64,000 nucleotides of DNA from Porites lobata (lineage: Eukaryota > Cnidaria > Anthozoa > Scleractinia > Poritidae). Positions 43,163 to 53,998 of this stretch are shown here, piece by piece. Every line of letters begins with the position of its first letter. Position 1 is the stretch's first letter. Under the pieces are notes generated by a model, which had not been told where the DNA came from, did not search any database, and saw only the letters and a program-made list of their open reading frames with translations. A program made the position numbers and the translations under genes. The stretch spans positions 1,799,961-1,863,960 of the forward strand of contig CALNXK010000107.1 in NCBI GenBank assembly GCA_942486035.1, in the 5' to 3' direction.

Positions 43163-43350
43163 CAGTCAAACCTGTATTAAGCGGTCACCTGTCAAAGTCC
43201 CAGAAATCACTTCCCTTATTTACTGTAAACTCGACCTCCATTAAACGGTCACCTCTATTAAGCGGATGCAGTCACCCTTTCTAACGTCCCAAAGTGCTGA
43301 TTTTATTGTTTTCACCTGTATTAAACTGTCACTTTGCTTACAAAAAATAA
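43163..43350. mobile_element. pogo-type element, one end only
   Basis: TACAGTCAAACCTGTATTAA is followed by AGCGGTCACCTG, then repeats of TATTAAGCGGTCACC. This is the usual end of CAGTCAAACC-type Tc1/mariner (pogo) repeats. The mirrored end was not found, so it is truncated, perhaps by the element at 43626. Confidence 0.5.
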
Positions 43351-43625
43351 ATTCTGGGAGTTAAGTACAGCAAAGTTAAAATCACAAGTGTAACTTGTTT
43401 CCACAAATGTCTCGAAATCAACTGCCTGAAAAGTGACGTGCGGTTATTTTTAACTGTAGTGTCAACATTGAACATCAAACTGATCTTTAACTAGGTTCTC
43501 TTTTAACCAATTGCATGAAAAATTGTCCCCTTCAAAATGATATTCACAAGGCACTTCTAAACCATAACCAGCTCCTCCATTAACACAATTTCCTTTAATA
43601 ATGACCCTGGCAAAAATTGAAGGTC

Positions 43626-44250
43626 TCTTTAACCCATTTGCCCCTGAACCGCCTGTAACCGCCCGTGCGGATCCAGGTCCTTTCTACCCTTTGTGACGTC
43701 ATCAGTTTTAACGGTCAAGGACAACTTTTTTCACTAACTTGTGCAGAGTGAAGAGATCTTTCAAACCATACCAGAATGAGCACAATTCAGTCAAGGACAC
43801 CAGAGAAAGAAGCAAAAAACCATGTGACATTGACCTGAAAATCTCCATGAAAATCTTGTTCCATTGCCCACCTACCTTTCCTTTCACCTAATCCTAAGAT
43901 CCTGAAACCTCTTCCCACCAAAATGAAGCCTACTAAATGCCCAGCAAGAGAAAAAAAAATGAGGCAAGAAAAGCAAAAAAAGAAGGGAGGAGAGAAAGAG
44001 AAAAGTAAAAGTCAAGACTGCTGTGTCACTTTTAAACCCAAAAACTATCTCGAAATTTTGCTTTCTGCACATGCCCGAACTTCGCAAGCTGATATTTTGC
44101 ATCTGGATCAGAAGGCCGCGAAGTGTACGACCTGTAAACCAGTTTGTGGTAAGTTTTAGCTCTTTATAGCACGACAGTGACCAGAAAACCACTCAACTAG
44201 CTTCAAAACGCATTTTTCGGCAAAATCTCCAGGAGCGAATGGGTTAAAGA
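43626..44250. mobile_element. Non-autonomous transposon with TTTAACCCATTTGCCCCTG ends
   Basis: The left end TTTAACCCATTTGCCCCTG is mirrored by CAGGAGCGAATGGGTTAAA (terminal repeats of ~19 bases, three mismatches). The body is about 620 bp. A 78-codon Lys-rich plus frame and a 102-codon minus frame lie over A-rich and T-rich tracts and have no transposase features. Confidence 0.75.
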
Positions 44251-44334
44251 CACCATTAACCATCTTGCCATAAGCTTAGGGACGTACCCAATTACATCGT
44301 ATTTGTTTGTTAAATTGTTAGGGTGAAATGAAAC

Positions 44335-44600
44335 TTCGGTCAGTCAGTTATTCTGTCAGCCAGTCAGGTGCCCTACTGCACAGTCAGTCAGTCAATCGCT
44401 CAATCAGTCATTCTGTCAGTCAGTCAGGTACCCAAGCGTACAGTCAGTCAGTCAGTTGCTCAATCAGTCATTCTGTCAGCCAGGCACGTATGCTTATTCA
44501 GTCATTTTGTCAGCAGGTCAGGTACCAAATTGCACAGTCAGTCAGTTGCTCAATTATTCAGTGTCTTGGTAGTGTAAGTTGCTCAGTCAGTCAGTCAAAA
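44335..44600. repeat. CAGT satellite, second block
   Basis: The same unit as 40612-42180, with four GTACC landmarks. It ends with TGCTCAGTCAGTCAGTCAAA just like the first block, so it belongs to the duplicated segment. Confidence 0.9.
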
Positions 44601-45040
44601 TGGTTAGTTGAATAGTTAGAAGTATACTAAGCAATTTTTTAAGAAAATCAGTCGATCAGTCAGCCTCTTTATGAAACCTTAAACTAAACAGTTCTCTTTA
44701 TCTGCTTTACTTAAGAGCTGGATTAGAACACAAAACATACAGCACTTACATTACTGAAGATAAAAGAGGCTCTTGGCTCATGAAGGTCCTTGTCCAGTCT
44801 TTCTGTGACATCTGATCTGGAACAAAAGTTTAAAATATTCAATGAAGCTCACCAGTTATTTTCAGAACAGACGTTATAGAGTAGGAACATTTTTTTGACA
44901 TGAGAGAAGTTACAAGTAAAAGATTGCTCAAAACTTGAATGAAGGTTGTTAGATTCTCGCCACAATCGAGTATCAAGAGTAGAGAGCAAATTACTTGAAA
45001 CAAAACCCTTCATAATCGGTTATAAACAAAGGCCATTCTG
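44601..45040. repeat. Duplicated unique block, copy 2
   Basis: Second copy of 42181-42610 with a few substitutions and small indels. The next ~100 bases (AATTGAGAATTGAGAATGGAG and related) are absent after the first copy. Confidence 0.9.
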
Positions 45041-45149
45041 GTTTGATGAGTCACGCAGGAATTGAGAATTGAGAATGGAGAAACAACAATCAAGAATCAA
45101 TTCTCGTGAGGATCTAGAATTGAGTGTCAACTTACTTTTGAACAGTACT

Positions 45150-45850
45150 TTATTTTAGTGAGTCAATGTCTTCCCCAGTAAGCCATTTAGTCAATCAATT
45201 GAAGTCAATTATTCAGCAACAAATCACTCAGTCAGTTGGACAGTAGAGTCAGATATTCAGTCAATCAGCCAGAGATACATTTGTAAATCATTTAGTGTGT
45301 TGGTCAGCCCTTGGACAGTGGAGTCAGTCACACAGAATTTTAGTACTCAGTATTTTAGACAATAGAGTCAGTTAGTCAGTCAATGAATCAACCATAAATA
45401 ATTCAGTCAATTAGTCAGTCCCCAGACAGTGGGGTCAGTTATTTAGTCAATCAAGGAGTTAATTATATCATTTAATCATTGGTAAGTCCCTGGACAGAAG
45501 AGTCAGTCAGTCAATCAACCAGTGATAAATCATTCAGTTAGTCAGTCAGTTGACAGACATTAGAGTCAGTTATTCAGTCAATCAACCAGCCATAAATCAT
45601 TTGGTCAGTTGGTCAGTACCGGGACAGTAGAATCAGCTAGTTAGTCAATCAACCAGCAATAAATCATTCAGTCAGTTGGTAAGTCTCCGGACAGTAGAGT
45701 CAGTTACTTGGTCAATCAAGCAGCCATAAATCATTCAGTCAGTTGGTCAGTCCCTGGACAGTAGAGTCAGCTAGTCAGCCAATCAACCAGTCATAAATCA
45801 TTCAGTTAGTTGGTCAGTCTCCAGACAGTAGAGTTAGCTAGTCATAAAAT
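45150..45850. repeat. ~70-bp satellite, block 2
   Basis: Same unit as 42611-43160, with GGACAG landmarks at about 45238, 45313, 45425 (AGACAG), 45491, 45622, 45690, 45755 and 45824. It is interrupted at 45852 by a MITE, after which a short remnant (AACCAGCCATAATCAGTCAA) resumes. Confidence 0.88.
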
Positions 45851-45851
45851 C

Positions 45852-45854
45852 CCC

Positions 45855-45892
<38 letters not shown>

Positions 45893-46161
45893 CGCTGTGA
45901 AGGGTATGGTTTTCAAGCAGTTTACTCTAGGATAGGGTATATAAATCAGAGCATTTGGGTCTAGAATAGGGTATAATTTTTCAGGAAACTGATCAGTTGG
46001 TTGAAGATTTTATCTAGACTAGGTAAACAGCTACTTTAGGATAAGGGGGATTTGGGGAGTTTACTCTAGTATAGGGTAGCAAAATTCAGCTGAACTAGCT
46101 CTGGTATAGGTTAAGGGTTCCAGGGTCATCCCCACCCAGAAGTTCCTAAAGTACCCCCGGG
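45852..46161. mobile_element. hAT-like MITE with perfect 8-bp duplication
   Basis: The ends CCCGGGGGGTACT and AGTACCCCCGGG are inverted repeats. ATAAAATC occurs on both sides (45844-45851 and 46162-46169). The inside repeats CTCTAGGATAGGGTATATAA-like segments. Partial copies lie at 28340-28420 (right end) and about 58040-58110 (left part, reverse). It inserted into the 70-bp satellite, so it is younger than that array. An 8-bp duplication is the hAT signature. Confidence 0.88.
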
Positions 46162-46690
46162 ATAAAATCAACCAGCCATAATCAGTCAATGATTGACATG
46201 CTCGGAACAATAATATTTTTATGTACACTAAACTCCCTCCACATGAGAGAAAATGAAGCAGTCAGACAATCAAAATGTAGACTGCAAAACAGTCAGTTGT
46301 TTTCTCAAAATCAGTAAAGAAATCGGTAAAGCATGGTGTAAGAGTCTTACGAGCGCGAAGCATGCTAGCCTCACATGCCCATAGGGCGTGTTGGGTGAGA
46401 GAAAAAAATTTTTAGTGTCTCTCCCTAGTCTCTCTCTCTGTTTTCAGCCTCATTACAGACCTTTTGTTTGACTGCTTGCACGTACTCGAATATGCAAAAA
46501 TACGGACTGTTTTTGCAGTCTAATCAAAATGAAGGTGGGTGGTTTTACACAAACAAATGATTACAGCTAGGTGGACTTATTCCCAGTAAGGTAGAGAGAA
46601 CATAGAAAATTTGCTGCAAGGACGTACAGCTTGCAGAGAGTTCAACATAGGAGCTGTGTAATTTCAACGATTTCCCTAATGTGGAATGAA

Positions 46691-47050
46691 AAGGGTTTGT
46701 ACTCCTTTGAGCTCTTCAAATTCCATGACTTTCCATGACTTTTCAATGACCTTTTCAAGTTTTCCAAGACCTTAGGGTTAGTTGTCACTTTCAAAAATTT
46801 TCAACAGACACAAACTCTGGGATCCACCAAAATGGGTGCCGTTTGCACTGTTTAATAATATTACTCCTCTCTTTCTTACATTGTCCTCGCTTTGTCGTCT
46901 GCAGTAACTAAATTACCAAACAAAACTTTCATTTTCCATGACTTTTAATTTTAAGGACTGACAATGAAATTCCATGACTTTCCAGGCCTGGAAAATAACA
47001 TTTTTAAACTCCATGACTTTCCAGGTTTTCCATGACCTCTACAAACCCTG
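46691..47050. mobile_element. MITE rich in TCCATGACTTTCC (AAGGGTTTGTA ends)
   Basis: The left end AAGGGTTTGTA is mirrored by TACAAACCCTG. AATGAA lies directly on both sides (46685-46690 and 47051-47056). The inside repeats ATTCCATGACTTTCCA several times in direct and inverted order. It has no coding content. Confidence 0.8.
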
Positions 47051-47056
47051 AATGAA

Positions 47057-47753
47057 TAACTTACTTGTTATGTTTGCAGTTTTCTCTTCTCATGGATTGA
47101 CTTGTGGTGTTACAAAGAACTGTTTGCTGAAACATTCGACAGCTGTTGAAGGAATTAAAATGACAAAGCCATGTAAAATTCTGTTCAATAAGACCAGGTT
47201 TCAATACAAATTAGAAAATCTATTTCAAATTACACATAATGTCTTACATAAATGAGCTCCTCGATGTTTGGTTCAAGAATTTGTTACTTCAGTGACACAT
47301 TCTGTAAACTTTGCAATATGCAGCAAGCCAGCAACGCTGCCATTATTTTTTATCGTGGAAATGGTGACTGTTCAGTTTGATATGTTATTATTATTGCATT
47401 CGATGTTAGGAGAACGCAAACTAAACTGAACGCTGGGCACAAGCATTTAGCAGAAAGGATCTCGATTTTAGGTTGGTTCAACTACCGGAAATACGTCATA
47501 GCCTCCACAGTAAATGCAACATTTTTTGAATAGGTCTAACACATTGATCAAGAACTTGTTTACAGCTTCTGTTGCGTACAGAAAGTGCATTATTCTATCT
47601 ACAGAGAAGTGAATATGGCATGTGTTATCGACCAATGACCAATGTTCAAACGCACTTATTGATCCCTGATTACTTCTAGTTATTATTTTGCATTTTTGCT
47701 AATAAAGAGCAGCTAGCAGTATTATTAGTAAACTGCTTTTTATTGGGGAAGTT
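47057..47753. other. No gene seen
   Basis: AT-rich with scattered stops. A 67-codon frame at 47052-47255 is not distinctive. Nothing else to report. Confidence 0.35.
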
Positions 47754-47894
47754 CCGGGACGTCACTTAGATTTCAAGTTTCCGGGTAAAATTAAGTAGGC
47801 GGGGAATCAGACAACTAGGGATTTCTTTTGGGCACATTTTTCTTCTGATTCATCTAGGGAAAAACCCTGGCCCCACCTCTTAATGACAGCTCTG
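47754..47894. mobile_element. Short foldback element (CTTAATGACAGCTCTG end)
   Basis: Shares GGCGGGGAATCAGACAACTA and GGGATTTCTTTTGG with the reverse of 19107-19245, and its end with 15294-15460. The left end CCGGGACGTCACTTAG is a loose mirror of the right. Confidence 0.55.
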
Positions 47895-48298
47895 GAAGAA
47901 GTAACTTTTATTTCCTAGATCTTGTTGCTTACCCCCCTCCCCCACTGCAGGTGTTCCTCTCCCTTCCCCCCTCCCATGTGTACATTCCTCCACACGCGAT
48001 ATCTCCTTTTCCTTTCCCATTCGAATGCCTGCCACTCATGCTACACTGATTGAAGTGAACTACAGCTGTTTTCACTTGTCAATTATGCAGAAATATTCAA
48101 CTAGTATGCTAAGCAATTGTATTTCTACTCACTATCCACTAGTGGGGTAATGATTAATCTGATTCTCGATTAGTTGCAATATTATGACCTTTGATTCTAT
48201 TCACGATTCTTTGCTTCCACGTTTCGATTTTGGTTCGATTTTTGCACACAGGGTGCCCTCAGTGACTCATTATATTGTAAAATCAGAATCCGGAAATC

Positions 48299-48972
48299 TT
48301 TAAGGTGTTTCGTTAATTATAGTTTTTCAGAGGCCATACCAATATTTTTCAATCGCTCTAAAAGTGGTCTTCTCCTTGTCTGATCGCTATAAAATTTTCA
48401 TCAATGATTGGCTATAGATTGAAATTTGTCAAAATGTAGGTTTTAGTAAAATTGATATTACTATGACAACAATAAAAAAAAAACTTTGAAATTGATAAAC
48501 GTCTAATGTTGTGCCATCTAGACCTGCTACTGAAAATCCAACACTAGGAACTTGAAGTTTAGTGTTTAGCAAACAATCTCCGAAAGAAGTAAAAAATTCT
48601 GTATGTTTGAATTCGACTAAAGCGAAAATATATTTCAAACCTTAAATTTTCGATAGCCGTGATATAATATAAAGAAAAAACACTGTAAATGACTCAAATT
48701 ATTCTTAAGTAGTGTCAGAATGCTGCTTAATATCATATTTCAATGCTAGGAAATTTTGGTGTATTTTTGTTCTTGCGATCTTAAAGACTAACCCGTTTTC
48801 TCACCACCTGTCTAAGTGCAACTTCATTCAAAATTTGGACTTTTAGCGCTTTTTTGTATATCTCGGAAATGACTCGAACTAATTTTTTTAAAATCTCTTC
48901 ACAAAATCTTCATAATGTATATAATAATGTCTGAAACTTTCATTAAGACTGATTCACTGCAACACCTTGAAA
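48299..48972. mobile_element. Possible transposon with AAGGTGTT ends
   Basis: TTTAAGGTGTTTC at the left is mirrored by GCAACACCTTGAA at the right. The ~670-bp inside is AT-rich and non-coding. No target duplication was identified, so the borders are tentative. Confidence 0.35.
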
Positions 48973-49024
48973 TTTCAAGACAAACCTATCCTTCAAACCG
49001 GTCAAAAATCTGCACTACAGCACT

Positions 49025-49220
49025 CACTGTTTTGATGTTATGCTTATTTTTCCAATTTAATGCCGACGATACATATATCTATGACTAGTACATTTCAGTG
49101 TGAGTATTGTCAATGTTTTACATTCAAAAGAGGTGATAAATTCAAACTAAAATGTACTAGTCATGGAGGTATGTATAGTATGCATTATTTTGGAAAAATT
49201 AGCATAACATGAAAACAGTG
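49025..49220. mobile_element. Foldback element, ~75-base arms
   Basis: CACTGTTTTGATGTTATGCT is mirrored by AGCATAACATGAAAACAGTG, and the arms continue through TTTTTCCAA and ATGACTAGTACATTT around a ~40-base centre. Nearly the whole element is self-complementary. Confidence 0.85.
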
Positions 49221-50262
49221 AATATTGTAACGCAAATTTTTTACCAGTAAAATGTGCGCTTTTGATTAATGAGCAAAGATGATAGCAGTTCGTGCGCCAT
49301 TTTGTGTTGCCTGGTAAAAATGCTGTCCTTCAACCATCCCTTGAGAATTTCCAAAGAAGGCAAAACATGTGTGACAGACACGCTCTTTGTCAGGTTCTCA
49401 AACATGGCGATAAATGACCAATATATTGCGAGTGACTGTGAATCCTCCTGTCCCTGTTACTGTTCTCAAATTGAGGGTTTAGGGTTGCATGTTGTTTCTA
49501 TTACGCGTTATGTTATAAGAATTAAGAAACATTGACATAATTGAAATCGAAAGGCAATAATCGAAATCGATTTAAAAAGGGCAGTGAAATTCAATATCCC
49601 TTTCAATTGTGAAGCACGTGCTGTGCCGGCAGGGAAATGATTCGTGGTAATGCAAAGGACTAAAAGATTATATCTCCAGATAGGACTTAAAAGTGACTCA
49701 AATGTTTAACCACTTCTTGGTTGACATCCATTTTTCTGGCATTTATGCTGCATTATTGACATAATTATTGTAGATGTCTTTCAAATTTTGTCCACGCTAG
49801 TTGGTTTTAAAGAATTAGCTGTGGGATTTGAGCCAATCAGAAACAGGGAAATCTTTTGAATAAATAATAATCCTTTTATTCTTAAAGACTCAATGTCTTG
49901 TGAAAACTTTAATGATGTGAATACCAAATACCCATTTGGTCTCCACAAGAAAAATTAATTTTGCCTTCAAGCATGTGCTGATAAGGTTCAACTTCTGATA
50001 TAGATGGTCTTTGTTGTTCAAAGGAATTTATTGGTGAAACTTGACTTACAAAAATTATTTCACGTCATACGAGTCATAAGAATTAAATACAAAATAATCT
50101 ATTCTCCACCCTAATCAAAATATATGTCCAACAATAACATTACTTAAACATAATTATGATTCTATCTCATGCACTTCAGAGAAGTGTTTCAAATACAACG
50201 GACACTGCTGTACATGTACTTTGTGTTTTACTTTTCCTGCCAAATAATTTTACCATAATAAT
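49221..50262. other. No gene seen
   Basis: An 88-codon frame at 49269-49535 (with several Cys, including SSCPCYCSQ) is isolated and unrecognised. The rest is AT-rich. Confidence 0.3.
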
Positions 50263-51097
50263 CAGGGTTCTCAAAATTGCGCCGGCAACCGGCGCTATCA
50301 CTGGCTACCATAAGGTTTTTGCCACCTGTAAATTATTGGAAAGAAGCGAAAAAAATGGACAATTAAAAAAGTTGTCAAATAAAAAAAAAAAGAAATTGTT
50401 GAAATCATGATCTATATGTTCTTTTTTGTAAAGGACCTTATCTACCTGGGGAACACATATCCCTTGTGATATGTGTTCCCCTGCCCAGGACACACATATC
50501 CCTAGTGATATGTGTTCCCCCACCTGGGAAACATGTATCTCTAGTAATATGTGTTTCCCTACTCATGAACTCCATTTCCCTCGTGATATGCATTCCTCTA
50601 CCTGGGAAACACATCTCCTTAGTGATATGAGTTCTCCTACCAAGAAAACATATCCCTACAGAAATCTGTTCCCCTAACTAGGAAACAAAAATCCCTAGTG
50701 ATATGCATTCCTCTACCTGGGAAACACATATCAATAGTGATATGTGATCCCCTACCTGGGAAACACATATCCCTAGTGATATGCATTCCTCTACCTAGGA
50801 AACACATATCCCTAGTGATATGTGATCCCCTACCTGGCAAACACATATCCCTAGTAATATGTGTTCCCTACCTAGGAAGCACTTATCCCTAGAGATATCT
50901 GTTCACCCACATGGGAAACACATATCCCTAATGATATGTGTTCCCCCACCTAGAAAACACGTATCCCTAGTGATATATGTTCCCCTACCTGGGAAACACG
51001 TATCCCTAGTGAAAGGTGTTCCCCCAACTGGGCGAGAAACACATACTGGCTACTTTCTGTTACTCTCCTGCTACCAAAAATCTTTTTGACAACCCTG
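50263..51097. mobile_element. Non-autonomous transposon filled with a 39-bp repeat
   Basis: CAGGGTTCTCAAAAT begins the element and TTTTTGACAACCCTG ends it (inverted, small mismatches). ATAATAAT lies to the left and TAATTATT to the right, a possible decayed 8-bp duplication. Between non-repetitive shoulders (GCGCCGGCAACCGGCGC on the left, CTACCAAAAATC on the right) it carries the 39-bp array at about 50440-51040. No transposase is encoded. Confidence 0.7.
50440..51040. repeat. 39-bp minisatellite of self-complementary units, ~15 copies
   Basis: Each unit contains ACACATATCCCTAGTGATAT and GTTCCCCTACCTGGGAAAC. CACATATC pairs with GATATGTG, and TTCCC pairs with GGGAA, so every unit can form two small hairpins. 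Landmark spacings are 38 or 39. As 39 is 13 codons, frames of about 70 codons open on both strands as artefacts. Confidence 0.93.
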
Positions 51098-51105
51098 TAA
51101 TTATT

Positions 51106-52321
51106 ATTCTGATCTGGCAGTTAGGTGCTTGTAGGCCATACGTACATTCATTCAAAATACTCTCCACTTTTGATTGGCTTAAATCCCACAGCTAATTCTT
51201 CATAACCAGCTACATGTAGCATTGACCAAATTTGGAAGAAGTTTACAAAAATATTATGTTATGTTGAAAATGACATCAATAGTACAATGTTATCGCCAGA
51301 AAAATGGTCTAAAAACTGAGAACTCCTGGGAAAAGATAGAGGACCGTAGAACATTACAAAATGGCAGAACATTTCACTTGTTTCACCAAGAAGAAATAAT
51401 CAAACTACTGCCTAAAATCTTAGCAAGAACAGCAAGACTACAATTTGACAGATGATTTCTGCTATTTGGAAAATACAGCTGTATCTGCATGACTAAGAAT
51501 CCTTCTTAAATACTTTTGAACTTGCCGTGAAACAGACAAATGAAGACCACAACTTTTATGACATCGATTGTGGTAGGCATGCTTGTTTTTAAACTAGGAA
51601 ACATTTTGAATGATAATAAAACATTTATTGGAGGAGGGTGTTATCTACCAAGCCAACTAACACCTTCCTCGAACTCCATAATATTATTTTTCAGATCATA
51701 CTCAACCTCGTCCAATAATAATATTGTTATTTATACTAAACATATACATTGTACCTATGAGTCTAAACGTTTACTGGCACATTTCGAAAGCAGACCGATG
51801 TCTCAATGTACGCGTTACATCAGATGCATGTAGCCATACAGCCAGACGCATGTGTACATAATCATTTTTAGGCACGATTATGCACATATTTTGCTTCACA
51901 GAACATGCATTCCCCAGGAATAGTACAGCCTAAACGGCTACCGGTATGTGCCACTGAACTAGATGACTTTTGGACCAGAAGTATTTTAAAGATTGTGAAG
52001 GTTGGCAAAAAGGTCTACATTTTGCTAAACAATCTAATTCCATGATGTTAGTTTAAAATATACTTAATTCTGTGAAAAACAAAATGAATCGTTTTCAGTA
52101 AAATAACGCCTCTCGTTGTTAAACAGGTAGCGAAATGAATGATTGTTGTCTTAACCAGAGTCAAGGTTTAAAGGCTCAGCAGCACACCTCTACCCACCTC
52201 TTCCATTGAGTATCCCTGCTGCAAAATAACCACCACCCCCCCTCACCCTGGCATCTCCTCCATCCACCTGCCCCTGGGGAATGTATTCCTCATAAACAAA
52301 AAAAATGAAACATGAAAATTA
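51106..52321. other. No gene seen
   Basis: Two frames (51222-51455, 77 codons; 51540-51833, 97 codons) have ordinary composition but no recognisable domain, splice partner or context. 52190-52270 is C-rich. Confidence 0.3.
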
Positions 52322-52483
52322 CAGGGGAACCTCTATATAACAAAGTCCTCAGTGTAACGAACTTTTTTCTTTACCCCAGTAATAGTAAAATATATGGAAA
52401 CGAACCTCCATACAACGAAGCGTCGTTATAGCGAACAGATTTTGCAAGCCCCTTGTCCCTTTGTTATATCGAGGTTTCACTGT
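52322..52483. mobile_element. pogo/Tigger-type MITE, second copy
   Basis: It starts CAGGGGAACCTCTATATAAC and ends TCGAGGTTTCACTG, with TA on the left and TTA on the right. The inner ATATGGAAACGAACCTCCAT and CGTTATAGCGAAC sequence is shared with 16707-16888. Confidence 0.82.
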
Positions 52484-52728
52484 TAGTTGTAGCTCAGTTT
52501 TACCCCAGGTTATTATAATTAATTATAAATAATTATAATTAATAAACAGTTGGGTTAAGTTGAGTTGAGAGGTAATTGAACCACAACATACATGAAGCGA
52601 GAGTCAGAGAATGAATAAAATCATAAATGCTTGGACTTGTGCGAAACTTTTACCCGTCAAAATGTATTTATGTATCTTTTAAACGATTATTTAGGCTAAG
52701 AAATAAAAACTTAAGCTAACATTTACCT

Positions 52729-52975
52729 TCACAAATGATGGTACAGTTCGTTATCACGTGGTCCGACTTGGTCATTCCTTGACACTTTATCACCATGAAG
52801 ACTGCTGGTAAATACATATCGAGTACTTTTAAACAAACTAGAACAATATTTTCGACATTCCTTAAGATTGCCTCTAGAAAAGCCATCTAAACAATCATCA
52901 CAAACCTTCGAAAAACTACAGTGAATCAAAACAGTGGAGCCAAACGGTGAGTTTACACGCCGCCATCTTTATTAG
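52729..52975 (-). CDS. Possible first exon of a minus-strand gene
   Basis: Read on the minus strand, AAGATGGCGGC (52965-52975 in reverse), a YY1/initiator-type start motif, is followed by a short upstream frame and then a 66-codon frame (52729-52929) with CDDCLDGFSRGNLKECRKYC. A splice-donor-like GAAG then GTAAATG lies near 52726. Another possible start inside gives MVIKCQGMTKSDHVITNCTI, running open into the donor. The layout resembles a TATA-less 5' exon with several ATGs, but I recognise no protein and found no next exon. Confidence 0.27.
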
Positions 52976-53204
52976 TTTCCAGTGCCCTACCGTACACCGA
53001 AACTCAAAGATTTGGGTAACCTGTGTACAGCCCTTGCTTTGCACAGGCCAGGGTATCGCCTTGTTCTTTAGCATGGTTTCCCCGTTCCAAATCACTAGTG
53101 ATATGGGTATCACTAGGCTTTCGCCAAGAAACGAAAAACCAAGCAAAGAAACCCAGTCACTCAGGCTACTTCTTGCATGGATAATAGAAAGACTGGATCC
53201 ATGA

Positions 53205-53620
53205 TTCTTGCAAGCGGCGAGTGCTTCGAGATGCTCCAGGGTCCGCGGTCATAGGCTGAAGCCGCGAGTATGGTACCCAATCCGTTTGTAGTCCGGCTGG
53301 CATTCCTTAAGATCCAGATCATGGTACTCGCAAGACTCATTCAAAAATGCTGTAAAAGACCTTATTAACGACAGCCTCCATCTTTGAACGCGCTACTGGC
53401 GGGGGGTGGGGGGGGGGGTGGCTGATGGGATAGATGCATGTCACATGGTTTCTGATGGGGCAAACAAGTAACAAGTGATAAAATCTACCAACACAAGAAA
53501 TCGCGGTCGAGTTTGTTTATTTTAGACAACAAAAAATGAAGAAGCTATTATCTTAAAGACTATAATGGCAAATTATCGGGTAGGAGTCATCATTACTGTT
53601 ATTTATTTATTTATCTTGAT
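53205..53620. other. No gene seen; G-run
   Basis: A G-rich run (GGCGGGGGGTGGGGGGGGGG) lies at 53398-53418 and may form a quadruplex. GCCGCGAGTATGGTACCC and GATCCAGATCATGGTACTCG near 53260-53330 form a loose repeat. Confidence 0.4.
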
Positions 53621-53634
53621 GCAGTAGCGACCGT

Positions 53635-53960
53635 AGATGTCCTCGATCACTGCAAACAGTAATGACGCAGATCTTATAAAGAAGATGATGTGAACTGCGG
53701 AAATACAAATTTAAATAAAGATATGATTGTCGCAGTGGTAATGGCAATTTAAACAATTGGAAATTAAGGATAACGGGATTCGAGCCCCTTTGACTTAGTG
53801 CTGTAGTGCTTTACCAATTGAGCTATGAAGACCCATACATTGGGAGCAGGCCAATTTGTTGAGTTCATCTTAACCCGTGAAAGGAATGTAGCATAGAATG
53901 AAGATAATGCATAATGACGTAGATCTTGTCGAAACTCGAACTGCACAATTTGCGAGACTA
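53635..53960 (-). mobile_element. tRNA-derived SINE, minus orientation
   Basis: On the minus strand 53832-53769 has a tRNA-like core: an A box within ATAGCTCAATTGGTAAAGCA and a B box within GGCTCGAATCCC. It is followed by a tail with GCAATT-like words and TCCGCAGTTCACATCATC. The core does not fold into a proper acceptor stem and lacks a convincing anticodon arm. I recall coral SINEs with this arrangement, but the exact family is unverified. Confidence 0.65.
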
Positions 53961-53998
53961 AAATCTTAGTCTAGCAAAATTTTATCACTATGCTTGTT

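Noticed and set aside
43884..44192. 102-codon Phe/Leu-rich minus frame as a membrane protein
   Set aside because: It lies wholly inside a transposon with mirrored ends and reflects the T-rich strand of a purine tract.
50440..51040. CRISPR-like array
   Set aside because: There are no unique spacers: the full 39-bp period is repeated, the units are only partly conserved, and the genome is eukaryotic.
53398..53418. G-run as a telomere-like or switch sequence
   Set aside because: It is a single irregular run of G without TTAGGG-type units; at most a quadruplex-forming tract.
53769..53832. Functional tRNA gene on the minus strand
   Set aside because: A and B boxes are present, but the acceptor stem and anticodon arm do not pair, and SINE-like tail sequence follows.
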